Shown: positions 32,952-42,937, counted from the first letter of the stretch. The stretch is DNA of 64,000 nucleotides from Candidatus Accumulibacter affinis (GCA_016713625.1 JADJOT010000011.1:434001-498000), one strand, 5' to 3'. Notes: generated by a model from the sequence alone, not told the origin. Translations and numbers: made by a program.

Positions 32952-34187
32952 TTAAACGCCGAGTAGCAGGCGAGCAGGATCTTCCAGCGCCTCCTTCATC
33001 GTCACCAGGCCGAGTACGGCTTCCCGACCGTCGATGATGCGGTGGTCGTAGGACATCGCCAGATAGTTGATCGGCCGAATCACCACCTGCCCATTCTCGA
33101 CCACGGGACGGTCTTTGGTGGCATGAATGCCAAGGATCGCCGACTGCGGCGGATTGATGATCGGTGTCGACAGCATCGAGCCGAAAACACCGCCGTTGGA
33201 GATCGAGAAAGTGCCACCCGTGAGATCTTCCATCGACAACTTGCCGTCTTTGGCTTTGGCGCCGAACTCACCGATTTTCTTCTCGATGTCGGCAATGGTC
33301 ATCTGGTCGGCGTCGCGCAGGATCGGCACGACCAGACCGCGCGGGCTGCCCACAGCAATGCCGATGTCGATGTAACCATGGTAGACGATATCGTTGCCAT
33401 CGACCGAAGCGTTGATCACCGGGAACTTCTGCAGCGCAGCGATAGCGGCCTTGACGAAGAAGCCCATGAAGCCAAGCCGGACGCCATGCGCTTTCTCGAA
33501 GCGGTCGCCGTACTGTTTGCGCAGCGCCATGACCGGCCCCATGTTCACCTCGTTGAAGGTGGTCAGGATCGCATTGGTTGCCTGCGACTGCAGCAGACGC
33601 TCGGCAACGCGCGCGCGCAACCGCGACATCGGTACGCGCTGCTCCGGCCGGTCGCCAAGCGGAACCGTGACGCCGGGCGCCGGGGCCAGAGCGGCAGTGG
33701 CTGTCGGCGCAGCGACCGCGGCCGGCGCTTTCGGCGCTGGCGCCTGGGCAGCGAGCGCGTCGGCCTTGGTCACCCGACCGCCACGGCCCGTACCCGCCAC
33801 GTCAGCCGCAGCGACTCCCTTCTCCTCGAGGATCTTGCGCGCCGCCGGCAGCGCAACCCCGGCGGCCGTCGCCAATGCGGCGGCGGCCGGTGCTTCGGCC
33901 TTCGCCGCTGCGACCTTGACCGCGGGTGGTGCGACGGCACCCGCCTGCGCAGCGGTATCGATACGCGCAATTACCTCACCCGCGACCACCGTCTCCCCGT
34001 CAGCCTTGACAATTTCAACCAATACGCCGCCGTCCGGCGCGGGCAATTCGAGAACGACCTTGTCGGTCTCGATGTCGATCAGATTTTCATCCCGCGCGAC
34101 GGCTTCGCCGGCCTTCTTGTGCCACGAGAGCAGGGTGGCTTCCGCGACCGACTCGGAAAGTTGTGGAACTTTGACGTCGATGATCAT
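32952..34187 (-). CDS. sucB: 2-oxoglutarate dehydrogenase E2, dihydrolipoamide succinyltransferase
   Basis: 411 residues. The N-terminal lipoyl domain has the DKVVLELPAP lysine site (ETDKV, about Lys43). A long Ala/Pro-rich linker leads to an E3-binding domain (ARKILEEKGVAAADVAGTGRGGRVTKADAL, in part) and a second Ala/Pro linker. The catalytic domain ends with YDHRIIDGREAV, carrying the catalytic His and Asp. It forms the core of the 2-oxoglutarate dehydrogenase complex. It starts 12 bases after sucA with CGGAG upstream. Confidence 0.97.
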   Translation of the reverse strand: MIIDVKVPQLSESVAEATLLSWHKKAGEAVARDENLIDIETDKVVLELPAPDGGVLVEIVKADGETVVAGEVIARIDTAAQAGAVAPPAVKVAAAKAEAPAAAALATAAGVALPAARKILEEKGVAAADVAGTGRGGRVTKADALAAQAPAPKAPAAVAAPTATAALAPAPGVTVPLGDRPEQRVPMSRLRARVAERLLQSQATNAILTTFNEVNMGPVMALRKQYGDRFEKAHGVRLGFMGFFVKAAIAALQKFPVINASVDGNDIVYHGYIDIGIAVGSPRGLVVPILRDADQMTIADIEKKIGEFGAKAKDGKLSMEDLTGGTFSISNGGVFGSMLSTPIINPPQSAILGIHATKDRPVVENGQVVIRPINYLAMSYDHRIIDGREAVLGLVTMKEALEDPARLLLGV

Positions 34188-34199
34188 GTTCTCTCCGTT

Positions 34200-37040
34200 C
34201 TAGGGCAGTTTGTAGTACTCGATCTCACCAAAAACGGAGTCGATCAGAGCCTTTTGTTGGGCGACATGCTTGCTGTGGTAGCCAACCGCCGGGGAAGCGG
34301 ATGCTGGACGGGAAACAAGCAATAGATGCTGCTTGTCGCTGAGTGAGCGCGACAGATGCTGGCGCGAGGCGATCCAGTACCACGGACCCTGATTGCGCGG
34401 CTCATCCTGACACCAGACGACCTCGGTGGCTTTCGGATACTTGGCAAGTTCTTCCTGGAAGGCTTCTTGGGGGAAGGGGTAGAGCTGCTCGAGACGGGCA
34501 ATCGCGATGTGCGAGATCTTCCTCTCATGCCGCGCAGCAAACAGTTCATAGTAGATCTTGCCGGAGCAGAAGACCACACGGCTAACCTTCTTGGCGTTTA
34601 TCGGCTCGACTTCACCAATCACGCCGTGGAATTCACCATCGCTCAACTCTTCCAGACTCGACGTCGCGTCCTTGTGGCGAAGCAGCGACTTCGGAGAAAA
34701 GACGATCAAGGGCTTGCGCTGGCTACGCAAGCCTTGCCGGCGCAGCATGTGGAAGACCTGCGCCGGCGTCGACGGCTGGCAGATCTCCATGTTCATCTCG
34801 GCACACAGCTGCATGTAACGCTCGATGCGCGCCGATGAATGTTCCGGACCCTGGCCTTCGTAACCGTGTGGCAGCAGCAGCACCAGACCACTGGCACGCC
34901 CCCACTTGGCCTCACCGGAGGCGATGAACTGATCGATGACGACCTGCGCGCCATTGGCGAAGTCTCCGAACTGCGCCTCCCAAACCACCAGCTCGTGCGG
35001 ATTCGCCGTTGAGTAACCATACTCGAAGGCCAGCACCGCTTCCTCCGAGAGAACCGAGTCAAAACACTGGAAGCGAGCCTGCCTGTCCTGCAGGCTCGAC
35101 AGCGGGCGGTAGGTGCCATGATCCCAGTGCTCGCGATTCTGGTCGTGCAGGGCAGCGTGCCGGTGGAAAAAGGTGCTGCGGCCGACATCTTCGCCGGAAA
35201 GACGTACGCCGTAGCCGGAAACCAGCAGCGAGGCGTACGCCAGGTTCTCGGCCATGCCCCAGTCGACCGGGAGCTTGCCTTCGCCCATCTGGCGACGATC
35301 ATCGATGATCTTCTTGACCCGACTGTGCAGCGTGAAATTCTGCGGGATCGCCGTCAGTCGCTCGGCAAGGCGTTGCAGCTCGGCGACCGGCACCCTGGTA
35401 TCGCAGTTGTCGATATATCTCGCCGAGACGAATGGCCTCCAGTCGATGGTCATCGGGTGCTGGTAACCGGCGAGTACCGGGTTGTACAGGAGTTCACCCC
35501 GGTCGAGGTGGGCACGGTAATCGGCGATGATCTCGTCTGGACCCGCGGCGTGCAGGAGACCTTCGGCCACCAGCTTGTCGGCGTAGAGCTTGCGCGTACC
35601 TGGATGCGCCTGAATTTTCTTGTACATCAGCGGCTGCGTGACCATCGGCTCATCTGCCTCGTTGTGGCCGAGCTTGCGGTAGCAGACGATGTCGACCACC
35701 ACGTCCTTCTTGAAGGTCTTGCGGTATTCGACGGCGATGCCAGTGACCAGGGCCACGGCTTCGGGGTCATCCCCATTGACATGGAAGATCGGCGCCTCGG
35801 CCATCTTGAAGATGTCGGTGCAGTACAAGGACGAACGATAGTCGCGCGGGTCGGAGGTGGTGAAACCGATCTGGTTGTTGACCACGATATGCACCGTGCC
35901 GCCAACCCCGTAGCCACGCGTTTGCGCGAAGTTGAGCATTTCCTGGTTGACGCCCTGGCCGGCCACCGCAGCATCCCCGTGAATCAGCACCGCCAGGACC
36001 TTCTCCTTGCCATTCTCGCCGCGACGGCGTTGGCGCGAGTAGACCGAGCCGACGACCACCGGGTTCACGATTTCCAGATGTGACGGATTGAAGGCCAGGG
36101 TCAAATGACAGGGTCCGCCCGGCGTCGAAACGTCCGACGAGTAACCCATGTGATACTTGACGTCGCCCGCCGTCAGATCCTGTGCCTTCTTGCCCTCGAA
36201 CTCGTCAAAAAGCAGCGCCGGCGCCTTGCCCAGGGTATTCACCAGCACGTTCAGGCGGCCACGGTGGGCCATGCCGACGACGATCTCGTCAACACCGCCA
36301 GTGCCGGCGACACGAATCAGTTCGTCCATGGCGACGATCGTCGACTCTCCACCTTCCAGCGAAAAGCGCTTCTGGCCCACATAACGAGTGTGCAGGTAGC
36401 GCTCGAGTGTTTCGGCGGCGGTGAGACGTTCGAGCATCCGCCTTTTCTCGTCGCCCGTATAGTTGGGCTTGGAGTGGATACGCTCGAGGCGATCCTGAAT
36501 CCAGCGCTTCTCGGCGGTCGTGCTGATGTACATGTACTCGACGCCAATCGATCCGCAATAGGTCGCCTTCAAAGCGTCGTAGATCTGACCGAAGGTGGCG
36601 TGGTCCGGCGTGCCCTTGAACGAACCAGCGTTGAATACGGTGTGCAGGTCGGCGTCGGAAAATCCGTAATAGGCCGGATCAAGCTGCGGGACGTCCGGAC
36701 GCGGGGTGCGCTTCAGCGGATCCAGGTTGGCCCAGCGATCACCAATGAAACGATAAGAGGTGATCATCTGCAGAACGCTGACCTGCTTTCGGTCGTCCAC
36801 CGGTGCCACGGCCGCAGCACGGTAACCCCCTCTCCTCGCCTGCTCGGCAAAGGCATTGATGACCGGCAGATGGGGAACGTCGCGGGCAACGGAACCCGGC
36901 AGTTGCGCCAGCTTGTCGAAATACTCGCGCCATTGTTCGGAGACGGATCCGGGATTGTCGAGGTAGTTTTCGTACAGCTCCTCGACGAAGGGTGCGTTGC
37001 CGCCAAAGAGTAGGGAGTTACCAAAAAGCTGATTCATCAT
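34200..37040 (-). CDS. sucA: 2-oxoglutarate dehydrogenase E1
   Basis: 946 residues, standard length. The N-terminus binds E2 (NAPFVEELYENYLDNPGSV). The TPP site includes HGDAAVAGQGVNQEMLNF, and the substrate-side motif GMAHRGRLNVLVNTLGK is intact. Decarboxylates 2-oxoglutarate and transfers succinyl to the E2 lipoyl group. First gene of sucA-sucB-lpd. A terminator after gltA separates it from the upstream citrate synthase gene. Two adjacent ATG codons leave the first residue ambiguous by one. Confidence 0.97.
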   Translation of the reverse strand: MMNQLFGNSLLFGGNAPFVEELYENYLDNPGSVSEQWREYFDKLAQLPGSVARDVPHLPVINAFAEQARRGGYRAAAVAPVDDRKQVSVLQMITSYRFIGDRWANLDPLKRTPRPDVPQLDPAYYGFSDADLHTVFNAGSFKGTPDHATFGQIYDALKATYCGSIGVEYMYISTTAEKRWIQDRLERIHSKPNYTGDEKRRMLERLTAAETLERYLHTRYVGQKRFSLEGGESTIVAMDELIRVAGTGGVDEIVVGMAHRGRLNVLVNTLGKAPALLFDEFEGKKAQDLTAGDVKYHMGYSSDVSTPGGPCHLTLAFNPSHLEIVNPVVVGSVYSRQRRRGENGKEKVLAVLIHGDAAVAGQGVNQEMLNFAQTRGYGVGGTVHIVVNNQIGFTTSDPRDYRSSLYCTDIFKMAEAPIFHVNGDDPEAVALVTGIAVEYRKTFKKDVVVDIVCYRKLGHNEADEPMVTQPLMYKKIQAHPGTRKLYADKLVAEGLLHAAGPDEIIADYRAHLDRGELLYNPVLAGYQHPMTIDWRPFVSARYIDNCDTRVPVAELQRLAERLTAIPQNFTLHSRVKKIIDDRRQMGEGKLPVDWGMAENLAYASLLVSGYGVRLSGEDVGRSTFFHRHAALHDQNREHWDHGTYRPLSSLQDRQARFQCFDSVLSEEAVLAFEYGYSTANPHELVVWEAQFGDFANGAQVVIDQFIASGEAKWGRASGLVLLLPHGYEGQGPEHSSARIERYMQLCAEMNMEICQPSTPAQVFHMLRRQGLRSQRKPLIVFSPKSLLRHKDATSSLEELSDGEFHGVIGEVEPINAKKVSRVVFCSGKIYYELFAARHERKISHIAIARLEQLYPFPQEAFQEELAKYPKATEVVWCQDEPRNQGPWYWIASRQHLSRSLSDKQHLLLVSRPASASPAVGYHSKHVAQQKALIDSVFGEIEYYKLP

Positions 37041-37082
37041 GGCAGTTACCTGTCGTCACCGTTCTGGTCCGCATTGAAAAAC

Positions 37083-37102
37083 CTGTGGTCGGAAGACCAC
37101 AG
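37083..37102. other. Short perfect hairpin between gltA and sucA
   Basis: CTGTGGTC (37083-37090) and GACCACAG (37095-37102) around GGAA. It lies immediately sucA-side of the gltA terminator, in what must be the sucA leader. It could be a leader structure or operator; nothing further can be said. Confidence 0.4.
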
Positions 37103-37106
37103 CATG

Positions 37107-37134
37107 AAAAAAGGGCGGCAACTGCCTGCCGCCC
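37107..37134 (-). terminator. gltA: Intrinsic terminator of gltA
   Basis: On the minus strand GGGCGGCA (37134-37127) and TGCCGCCC (37120-37113) form an 8-bp stem with a six-base loop, followed directly by a TTTTTT run (37112-37107). It begins 18 bases past the gltA stop. Classic Rho-independent form. Confidence 0.85.
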
Positions 37135-37151
37135 CTCCGGAGTGCATCGGC

Positions 37152-38447
37152 CTAGCGCTGGCCGACGGCAATCACGTCGCGCCTGGCTGGGCCAACATAG
37201 AGCTGGCGGGGACGGCCGATCTTGTACTCCGGATCGTTGATCATTTCCTCCCACTGCGTCATCCAGCCCACCGTACGCGCCAGCGCGAAGATGCAGGTGA
37301 ACATCGTGGTCGGAATGCCGAGCGCCTTCTGGACGATCCCGGAGTAGAAATCAACGTTTGGATAAAGCTTCTTCTCGATGAAATAGTCGTCTTCGAGAGC
37401 GATCTTCTCGAGTTCCATGGCCAGTTTGAACAGCCGATCGTTTTGCAGCCCGAGTTCCTGCAGCACGTCGTTGCAGACTGTGCGCATCAGTTTGGCACGC
37501 GGATCGAAGTTCTTGTAGACGCGGTGACCGAAACCCATCAACTTGAAGTCGTCGTTCTTGTCTTTGGCGCGGGTGATGTACTGGCCAACGCGCGAGACAT
37601 CATGAATCTCCTCGAGCATCTGCAGGCAGGCCTCGTTCGCACCGCCATGTGCCGGACCCCAGAGACAGGCGATACCCGCCGAGATGCAGGCATAGGGATT
37701 GGCGCCTGAAGACCCCGACAGCCGGACCGTCGAAGTCGACGCGTTCTGCTCATGATCGGCGTGCAGGGTGAAGATGGTGTCGAGGGCGTGCACCAGCACC
37801 GGATTTGGCTTGTACTCTTCGCAAGGTGTGGCGAACATCATGTGCATGAAGTTCGCGGTGTAGTCCAGATCGTTGCGCGGGTACATGAAGGGCTCGCCGC
37901 GATGGTATTTGTAGGCCATGGCGACGATCGTCGGCAGCTTGGCAACGATGCGATTGAAACTGATGTTCTGGTGTTCGAGGTCAGAAAAATCCTCAGCCTC
38001 ATGGTAGAAAGCCGACAATGCACCAACCACACCGACCAGCACGGCCATCGGGTGCGCGTCACGACGGAAGCCCTGGTAGAACTTCACCAGTTGCTCGTGA
38101 ACCATGGTGTGGTCCTTGATATTTCTCTCGAAACCGGCCTTCTGGACGGAGGTCGGCAGCTCGCCATGCCACAACAGATACGCCACCTCGAGAAAGTTGC
38201 ATTGCTGCGCCAGTTGCTCGATCGGATAGCCACGATAAAGGAGTTCACCTTTATCGCCATCGATGAACGTGACCGTCGACCTGCAACTGGCTGTAGACAG
38301 GTAACCTGAGTCATAGGTGAATAGACCGGTCTTGCTCAGCAGGCTACGAATGTCGATGCAATCATTGCCATGCGTCGGCGTCATGATTGGAAATTCGACG
38401 GGCGCCTGCCCATCAATGCTCAGGGTTGCTTTACGTTCAATCGTCAT
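37152..38447 (-). CDS. gltA: Citrate synthase (type II, hexameric class)
   Basis: 431 residues. Condenses acetyl-CoA and oxaloacetate. Catalytic segments include the substrate-binding His in HADHEQNAST, the His in GPAHGGANEA, and the Asp in the FDPRAKLMR region. The N-terminal domain with YRGYPIEQLA fits the Gram-negative type that is allosterically inhibited by NADH (family knowledge). Downstream of sdhE on the same strand and ended by its own terminator. Confidence 0.97.
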   Translation of the reverse strand: MTIERKATLSIDGQAPVEFPIMTPTHGNDCIDIRSLLSKTGLFTYDSGYLSTASCRSTVTFIDGDKGELLYRGYPIEQLAQQCNFLEVAYLLWHGELPTSVQKAGFERNIKDHTMVHEQLVKFYQGFRRDAHPMAVLVGVVGALSAFYHEAEDFSDLEHQNISFNRIVAKLPTIVAMAYKYHRGEPFMYPRNDLDYTANFMHMMFATPCEEYKPNPVLVHALDTIFTLHADHEQNASTSTVRLSGSSGANPYACISAGIACLWGPAHGGANEACLQMLEEIHDVSRVGQYITRAKDKNDDFKLMGFGHRVYKNFDPRAKLMRTVCNDVLQELGLQNDRLFKLAMELEKIALEDDYFIEKKLYPNVDFYSGIVQKALGIPTTMFTCIFALARTVGWMTQWEEMINDPEYKIGRPRQLYVGPARRDVIAVGQR

Positions 38448-38515
38448 TTCTTATCCCCGTTCAGGTGTTGAGGTCACAGCTATGAAGAGGAAGCTGCGAG
38501 GTTATGGCAACTTCC

Positions 38516-38770
38516 TTACTTAACCCTTACGTTGCGCAACAAGGCAACGACTTCGGCCTGTACCGGATCGGCGCACTCACGGCTGGCATTGATCAGCGGC
38601 CAGAGTTCGAGATCCTCCATGTCAGCCAGCACGACGAAGGCGTCCGCCTGCTCGGGAGTCAGGGTCGGGAAGATGCGCTCCAGAAACTCCCCAAGCAGCA
38701 GATCCATCTCCAGCATCGCGCGACGTGTACAACGCCAGCGCAGGCGGTTGAGCTTTTCCCGGTCGTCCAT
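38516..38770 (-). CDS. sdhE: FAD assembly factor SdhE (succinate dehydrogenase assembly factor 2)
   Basis: 84 residues from ATG 38770, one base overlapping the sdhB stop (TGATG), so the longer frame reaching 38842 is rejected. Has the family signature RRAMLEMDLLLGEF, equivalent to the RGxxE-type FAD-transfer site but here with RRAMLE in place of RGMLE, and the helical LTPEQADAFVVLADMEDLEL segment. Promotes covalent flavinylation of SdhA. Position directly after sdhB is canonical. Confidence 0.93.
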   Translation of the reverse strand: MDDREKLNRLRWRCTRRAMLEMDLLLGEFLERIFPTLTPEQADAFVVLADMEDLELWPLINASRECADPVQAEVVALLRNVRVK

Positions 38771-39489
38771 CAGATCGCCCGGCGAACCATCATCTCCTTG
38801 ATCTTGCCGATCGCCCGCGTCGGGTTGAGACCCTTCGGACAAACATCGACACAGTTCATGATGCTATGGCAGCGGAACAGGCGGTAGGGATCCTCAAGGT
38901 CATCGAGTCGCTCATTGGTCGCCTGGTCGCGCGTATCGGCGATGAAGCGGTAAGCGTTGAGCAGACCTGCCGGACCGACAAACTTGTCCGGATTCCACCA
39001 GAAGGAGGGGCACGAAGTCGAGCAGCAGGCGCACAGGATGCACTCGTAGAGACCGTTGAGTTCTTCACGCTCCTCGGGTGACTGCAGGCGCTCGCGCTCG
39101 GGACGCGGTCCTTCATTGATCAGATACGGCTTGATCGAGTGATATTGCTTGAAGAACTGGGTCATGTCGACGATCAGGTCGCGGATTACCGGCAGGCCAG
39201 GCAAGGGCCGCAACACGACCGGCTGTTTGAGGTCCTTGATCTCGGTAAGACAGGCCAGGCCGTTCTTGCCGTTGATGTTCATGGCATCGGAACCGCAAAT
39301 CCCTTCGCGGCACGAGCGGCGATACGAAAGGGTGTCGTCCTTCGCCTTCAGTCGGGTCAGAATGTCGAGCAACTTGCGATCGATGGCAAAGTCCACCTCG
39401 ACCGAAATGTCCTGCATGTAGGGCGCGGCGTCCTTGTCGGGATCGTAGCGGTAAATCTTGAAGTGCATGGTACTGGTGGTCATGATCAT
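38770..39489 (-). CDS. sdhB: Succinate dehydrogenase iron-sulfur subunit
   Basis: 239 residues. [2Fe-2S] domain with SCREGICGSDAMNINGKNGLAC; [4Fe-4S] and [3Fe-4S] ligands in CILCACCSTSCPSFWW and CHSIMNCVDVCPKGLNP. Passes electrons from SdhA flavin to quinone in the membrane anchor. Starts at ATG 39489, with another in-frame ATG two codons later. Follows sdhA after 18 bases. Confidence 0.97.
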   Translation of the reverse strand: MIMTTSTMHFKIYRYDPDKDAAPYMQDISVEVDFAIDRKLLDILTRLKAKDDTLSYRRSCREGICGSDAMNINGKNGLACLTEIKDLKQPVVLRPLPGLPVIRDLIVDMTQFFKQYHSIKPYLINEGPRPERERLQSPEEREELNGLYECILCACCSTSCPSFWWNPDKFVGPAGLLNAYRFIADTRDQATNERLDDLEDPYRLFRCHSIMNCVDVCPKGLNPTRAIGKIKEMMVRRAI

Positions 39490-39507
39490 TGACTCCTTGG
39501 CGCTCGA

Positions 39508-41292
39508 TCAGTAGGAACGCGTCTTCAGCGCGATGGATTCGACGGACAGCGGCTTCATGATTACCGGCTTGTAATCGAGACGATTGCCGTCGCGGTGCCA
39601 CAGCGTGTGCTTGTGCCACTCGAGGTCGTCGCGGCCGTTCGGGTTGGCCTCGGTATCCGGCGCGTCGTCACGAACGTGGGCGCCGCGCGACTCCTTGCGG
39701 GCCTCTGCCGAAATCATCGTCGACTTGGCGACTTCGATCAGGTTGTCCAGTTCCAGCGCCTCGACGCGTGCAGTATTCCAGACCTGTGACTTGTCCTTGA
39801 TCTCCGTTCTCGCCACCGCCTTCTCGATCTCGAGAATCTTCTCGACCCCTTCGACCAGCATCTCCTTGAAGCGGAAAACGCCACAGTGCTTCTGCATCGT
39901 ACGCTGCAATTCGAGACGCGTGGCGTTGACGTCGGCACCGCCGGTCTGCGTGTTGAGGCGGTCAAGGCGCGCCATCGTACGGTCCGCGAAATTCTCGGGC
40001 AAGGCTTTGAGGCCGATGGCGCCGGACTTGAGATCGTCGATGACCGAATCGCCGGAAGACTTGCCGAATACCAGCAGGTCGAGCAGCGAGTTGGTCCCCA
40101 AGCGGTTGGCTCCGTGCACCGAAGCACAGGCGACCTCACCGGCGGCGTAGAAGCCCTTGACCGGCGTCCCGTCATTGGCGACGACCTGGCCCTTGTAGTT
40201 GGTCGGCACGCCACCCATCTGGTAGTGACAGGTGGGCACGACCGGGATCGGCGCCTTGATCGGGTCGATGCCGGCGAACTGAATCGAAATCTCGCGAATG
40301 CCCGGCAAACGCTTCATGATCATGGCCGGATCGAGGTGGGTGATGTCGAGCAGAACGAAATCCTTGTTCGGCCCGCAACCGCGGCCTTCGTTGATTTCGG
40401 TAACCATCGCCCGCGACACCACGTCGCGCGAAGCCAGATCCTTGGCGTTCGGCGCGTAACGCTCCATGAAGCGTTCGTTGGTCGAGTTACGCAGGATGCC
40501 TCCTTCACCGCGCACACCCTCGGTAATCAGCACCCCGGCACCGGCGACGCCGGTTGGGTGGAACTGCCAGAACTCCATGTCTTCGAGTGCGATGCCGGCG
40601 CGCGCCGCCATGCCCAGGCCATCACCGGTATTGATGAAGGCATTGGTTGACGAATAGAAAATACGGCCCGCGCCACCGGTCGCGAAGACTGTCGCCTTGG
40701 CGTGAAAAGCGACGACCTCGCCGGTTTCCATTTCCAGGGCGATGACGCCAAGTACCTGGCCTGACTCGTCGCGGATCAGATCCAGCGCCATCCATTCGAC
40801 GAAGAACTGCGTATTGGCGCGCACGTTGCGCTGATAGAGCGCGTGCAGCATGGCGTGGCCGGTGCGGTCGGCGGCAGCACAGGCACGCCGTACCGGCTTC
40901 TCGCCAAAGTTCGACATGTGGCCGCCAAAGGGCCGCTGGTAGATCTTGCCTTCGTCGGTGCGGTCGAAAGGCATGCCGAAATGTTCAAGTTCGACGACCA
41001 CCTCGGGCGCCATGCGGCACATGTATTCAATCGCGTCCTGGTCGCCGAGCCAGTCGGAACCCTTCACCGTGTCGTACATGTGCCAGTGCCAGTGATCTTC
41101 CTCGGAGTTGCCGAGAGAGGCAGATACCCCCCCCTGTGCCGCAACGGTGTGCGAACGGGTCGGAAAAACCTTCGACAGCACAGCCGTCTTCAGGCCGGCT
41201 TCGGAGAGCTGAATCGCTGCTCGCAGACCCGATCCGCCGGCACCCACGATTACTGCATCGAACTTACGTACTGGAATGGTTAGCTTGCTCAC
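39508..41292 (-). CDS. sdhA: Succinate dehydrogenase flavoprotein subunit
   Basis: 594 residues, GTG start at 41292 directly following the sdhD stop. FAD-binding VIVGAGGSGLRAAIQLSEAG, the histidine that carries covalent FAD in RSHTVAAQGGVSASLG, and the substrate-side Arg/His residues in HQTGVAG-type (here HPTGVAGAGVLITEG) and CHYQMGGVPTN motifs. Oxidises succinate to fumarate. Membrane-associated through SdhCD. Confidence 0.97.
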   Translation of the reverse strand: MSKLTIPVRKFDAVIVGAGGSGLRAAIQLSEAGLKTAVLSKVFPTRSHTVAAQGGVSASLGNSEEDHWHWHMYDTVKGSDWLGDQDAIEYMCRMAPEVVVELEHFGMPFDRTDEGKIYQRPFGGHMSNFGEKPVRRACAAADRTGHAMLHALYQRNVRANTQFFVEWMALDLIRDESGQVLGVIALEMETGEVVAFHAKATVFATGGAGRIFYSSTNAFINTGDGLGMAARAGIALEDMEFWQFHPTGVAGAGVLITEGVRGEGGILRNSTNERFMERYAPNAKDLASRDVVSRAMVTEINEGRGCGPNKDFVLLDITHLDPAMIMKRLPGIREISIQFAGIDPIKAPIPVVPTCHYQMGGVPTNYKGQVVANDGTPVKGFYAAGEVACASVHGANRLGTNSLLDLLVFGKSSGDSVIDDLKSGAIGLKALPENFADRTMARLDRLNTQTGGADVNATRLELQRTMQKHCGVFRFKEMLVEGVEKILEIEKAVARTEIKDKSQVWNTARVEALELDNLIEVAKSTMISAEARKESRGAHVRDDAPDTEANPNGRDDLEWHKHTLWHRDGNRLDYKPVIMKPLSVESIALKTRSY

Positions 41293-41640
41293 TTACATTC
41301 TCCACAGAATCTGCATCGCCCAGCCGGCATATCCGATGAGCACCGTAGCCGTCGCAATCATCATCAGCAGACGCAAGCCATCCGGCTTGACGTAATCCAT
41401 CCAGATATCCCGAACACCGATCCAGGCATGGTAGAAAACACTGACAAAGAACAGGAAGGTTGCGAACTTCATGAAACCGTTGGCGAAGATGCCGCGCCAG
41501 GTCTCGAAGGAGTCCGGCGCGACCGCACCGACGACGACCAGGAAGATGAGCGTATAGACAGCCATCACAATGGCCGTGGCGCGCTGGATGATCCAGTCCT
41601 TGAGGCCGTAATGCGCCCCAACAAGAATACGATTTACCAT
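41293..41640 (-). CDS. sdhD: Succinate dehydrogenase membrane anchor SdhD
   Basis: 115 residues with three membrane helices (about 17-40, 55-75, 88-112). The FYHAWIGVRDIWMDYVKP segment contains the conserved His and the Asp-Tyr pair near the quinone and heme site. Overlaps the end of sdhC by 7 bases and abuts sdhA. Confidence 0.93.
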   Translation of the reverse strand: MVNRILVGAHYGLKDWIIQRATAIVMAVYTLIFLVVVGAVAPDSFETWRGIFANGFMKFATFLFFVSVFYHAWIGVRDIWMDYVKPDGLRLLMMIATATVLIGYAGWAMQILWRM

Positions 41641-42026
41641 AGCACTCTAGCTCCGATGATCAGGGTCAACGCGATGCTGACCGCAAAAACGATCTTGCTC
41701 GAAAGACGCGCTGCTTCGAGTTCGATTCCCTTGTGCAGGTCGAGCAGCAGGTAGCGGATGCCGGCACAGAAATGGTGCATGTAAAACCAGATCAAACCGA
41801 GCAGGACGATCTTGGCCAGCGGATGACCCACCACAGCTTTGACCCCAGCGAAGGTTTCCGGAGAAGCGAGGTTGTTCTGGAACAGCCATAGCAGAAACGG
41901 CAACAGCAGGAACATCGCCGCCCCGCTGACGCGGTGGAGGATTGAAAGGATACCCGGAAGGGGTAACCTGATCGTCGGCAAATCCAAATTTTTTGGACGC
42001 CTTTTCTTGATTGCCATCTCTGCCAT
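41634..42026 (-). CDS. sdhC: Succinate dehydrogenase cytochrome b556 subunit SdhC
   Basis: 130 residues, three membrane helices. N-terminal RPKNLDLPTIRLPLPGILSI region precedes the conserved SILHRVSGAAMF (Ser and Arg at the quinone site) and YMHHFCAGIRYLLLD with the heme-ligating His. First gene of the sdhCDAB-sdhE operon. An internal Met at position 4 is an alternative start. Confidence 0.94.
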   Translation of the reverse strand: MAEMAIKKRRPKNLDLPTIRLPLPGILSILHRVSGAAMFLLLPFLLWLFQNNLASPETFAGVKAVVGHPLAKIVLLGLIWFYMHHFCAGIRYLLLDLHKGIELEAARLSSKIVFAVSIALTLIIGARVLW

Positions 42027-42145
42027 GAACGTTATTCCTCATGTGTTATGCGGCCGAATGCAAACCACCCGACCCCCTCGATACCACGCCCGATTATAAA
42101 CCATCCAGACGTGCCTGACTTGCCCGGCGGCCCTGTTCCGAGAGC

Positions 42146-42901
42146 TCACCCGAGTTCATTGTGATAATGATAGTTGCGTGTCGAATAGAAGCCCCGCCGC
42201 CATTCGACGGGTTTCCGGCCGTAGGTAAGAGTGACGCGTTCGACCAGCAGAAGCGGGCTTCCCTCGGCCACCTGCAGCCATTCCGCACTGATCCGGTCAG
42301 CCGAAACCGCGCGCAGGCGCTCGTCGGCACGGATCATGCGCACGCCATAGCGTGTCTCGAACAGGCTGTACAGTGATTCCCCTGACCGCAAAACCTCGAG
42401 CGACAGGTCGGGAAAGAGTTGACTGGGGAGATAGATTTCATCGAAGACTACCGGCTCGTCGCCGAGCTTCAGCAGGCGCCGCAGGATCGTGATTGGCGCA
42501 CCGGTCTCCAGCGCGAGGATGCGTGCAACGTCGGCGCCGGCCTTGGCGCGCCAGCATTCGAGCGGGATACTCTGGGAAACCGGCAACTCGCCCTGATTCG
42601 GCAGCAGCCGGAGAAAGCGGAAGAAGGAGCCGGGATCCTTGTGGGTAGCCACGAAGGTCCCCTTGCCTTGCTGACGCACCAGCAGGTTCTCGGCGGCCAT
42701 CTCGTCGACCGCCTTGCGAACCGTGCCTTGACTGACGCCGAAACGGCCAGCCAGTTCGGACTCACTCGGGATGGAGTCACCGGGACCCCACTCACCCAAC
42801 TCCAGATCACGCAGAATCAAATTCTTGATCTGCCGATACAGCGGACTGAAGGTAGGCGAATGCAATGACGGCGACCGGTTCATGGAGCGCCATTTCAGCA
42901 T
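42146..42901 (-). CDS. GntR-family (HutC/UTRA) transcriptional regulator
   Basis: 251 residues. N-terminal winged helix-turn-helix (ELAGRFGVSQGTVRKAVDEMAAENLLVRQQGKGTFVAT) and C-terminal UTRA ligand-binding domain ending LVERVTLTYGRKPVEWRRGFY. Start taken at ATG 42901 with GGAG about 9 bases upstream; an ATG six codons later is possible. Sits between the sdh operon and mdh, divergent from mdh, and so is a candidate regulator of the TCA genes. The effector is unknown. Confidence 0.92.
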   Translation of the reverse strand: MLKWRSMNRSPSLHSPTFSPLYRQIKNLILRDLELGEWGPGDSIPSESELAGRFGVSQGTVRKAVDEMAAENLLVRQQGKGTFVATHKDPGSFFRFLRLLPNQGELPVSQSIPLECWRAKAGADVARILALETGAPITILRRLLKLGDEPVVFDEIYLPSQLFPDLSLEVLRSGESLYSLFETRYGVRMIRADERLRAVSADRISAEWLQVAEGSPLLLVERVTLTYGRKPVEWRRGFYSTRNYHYHNELG

Positions 42902-42937
42902 ATTTCTGGCTCCGCGTCCATCCTGTTTGCCTTAAAA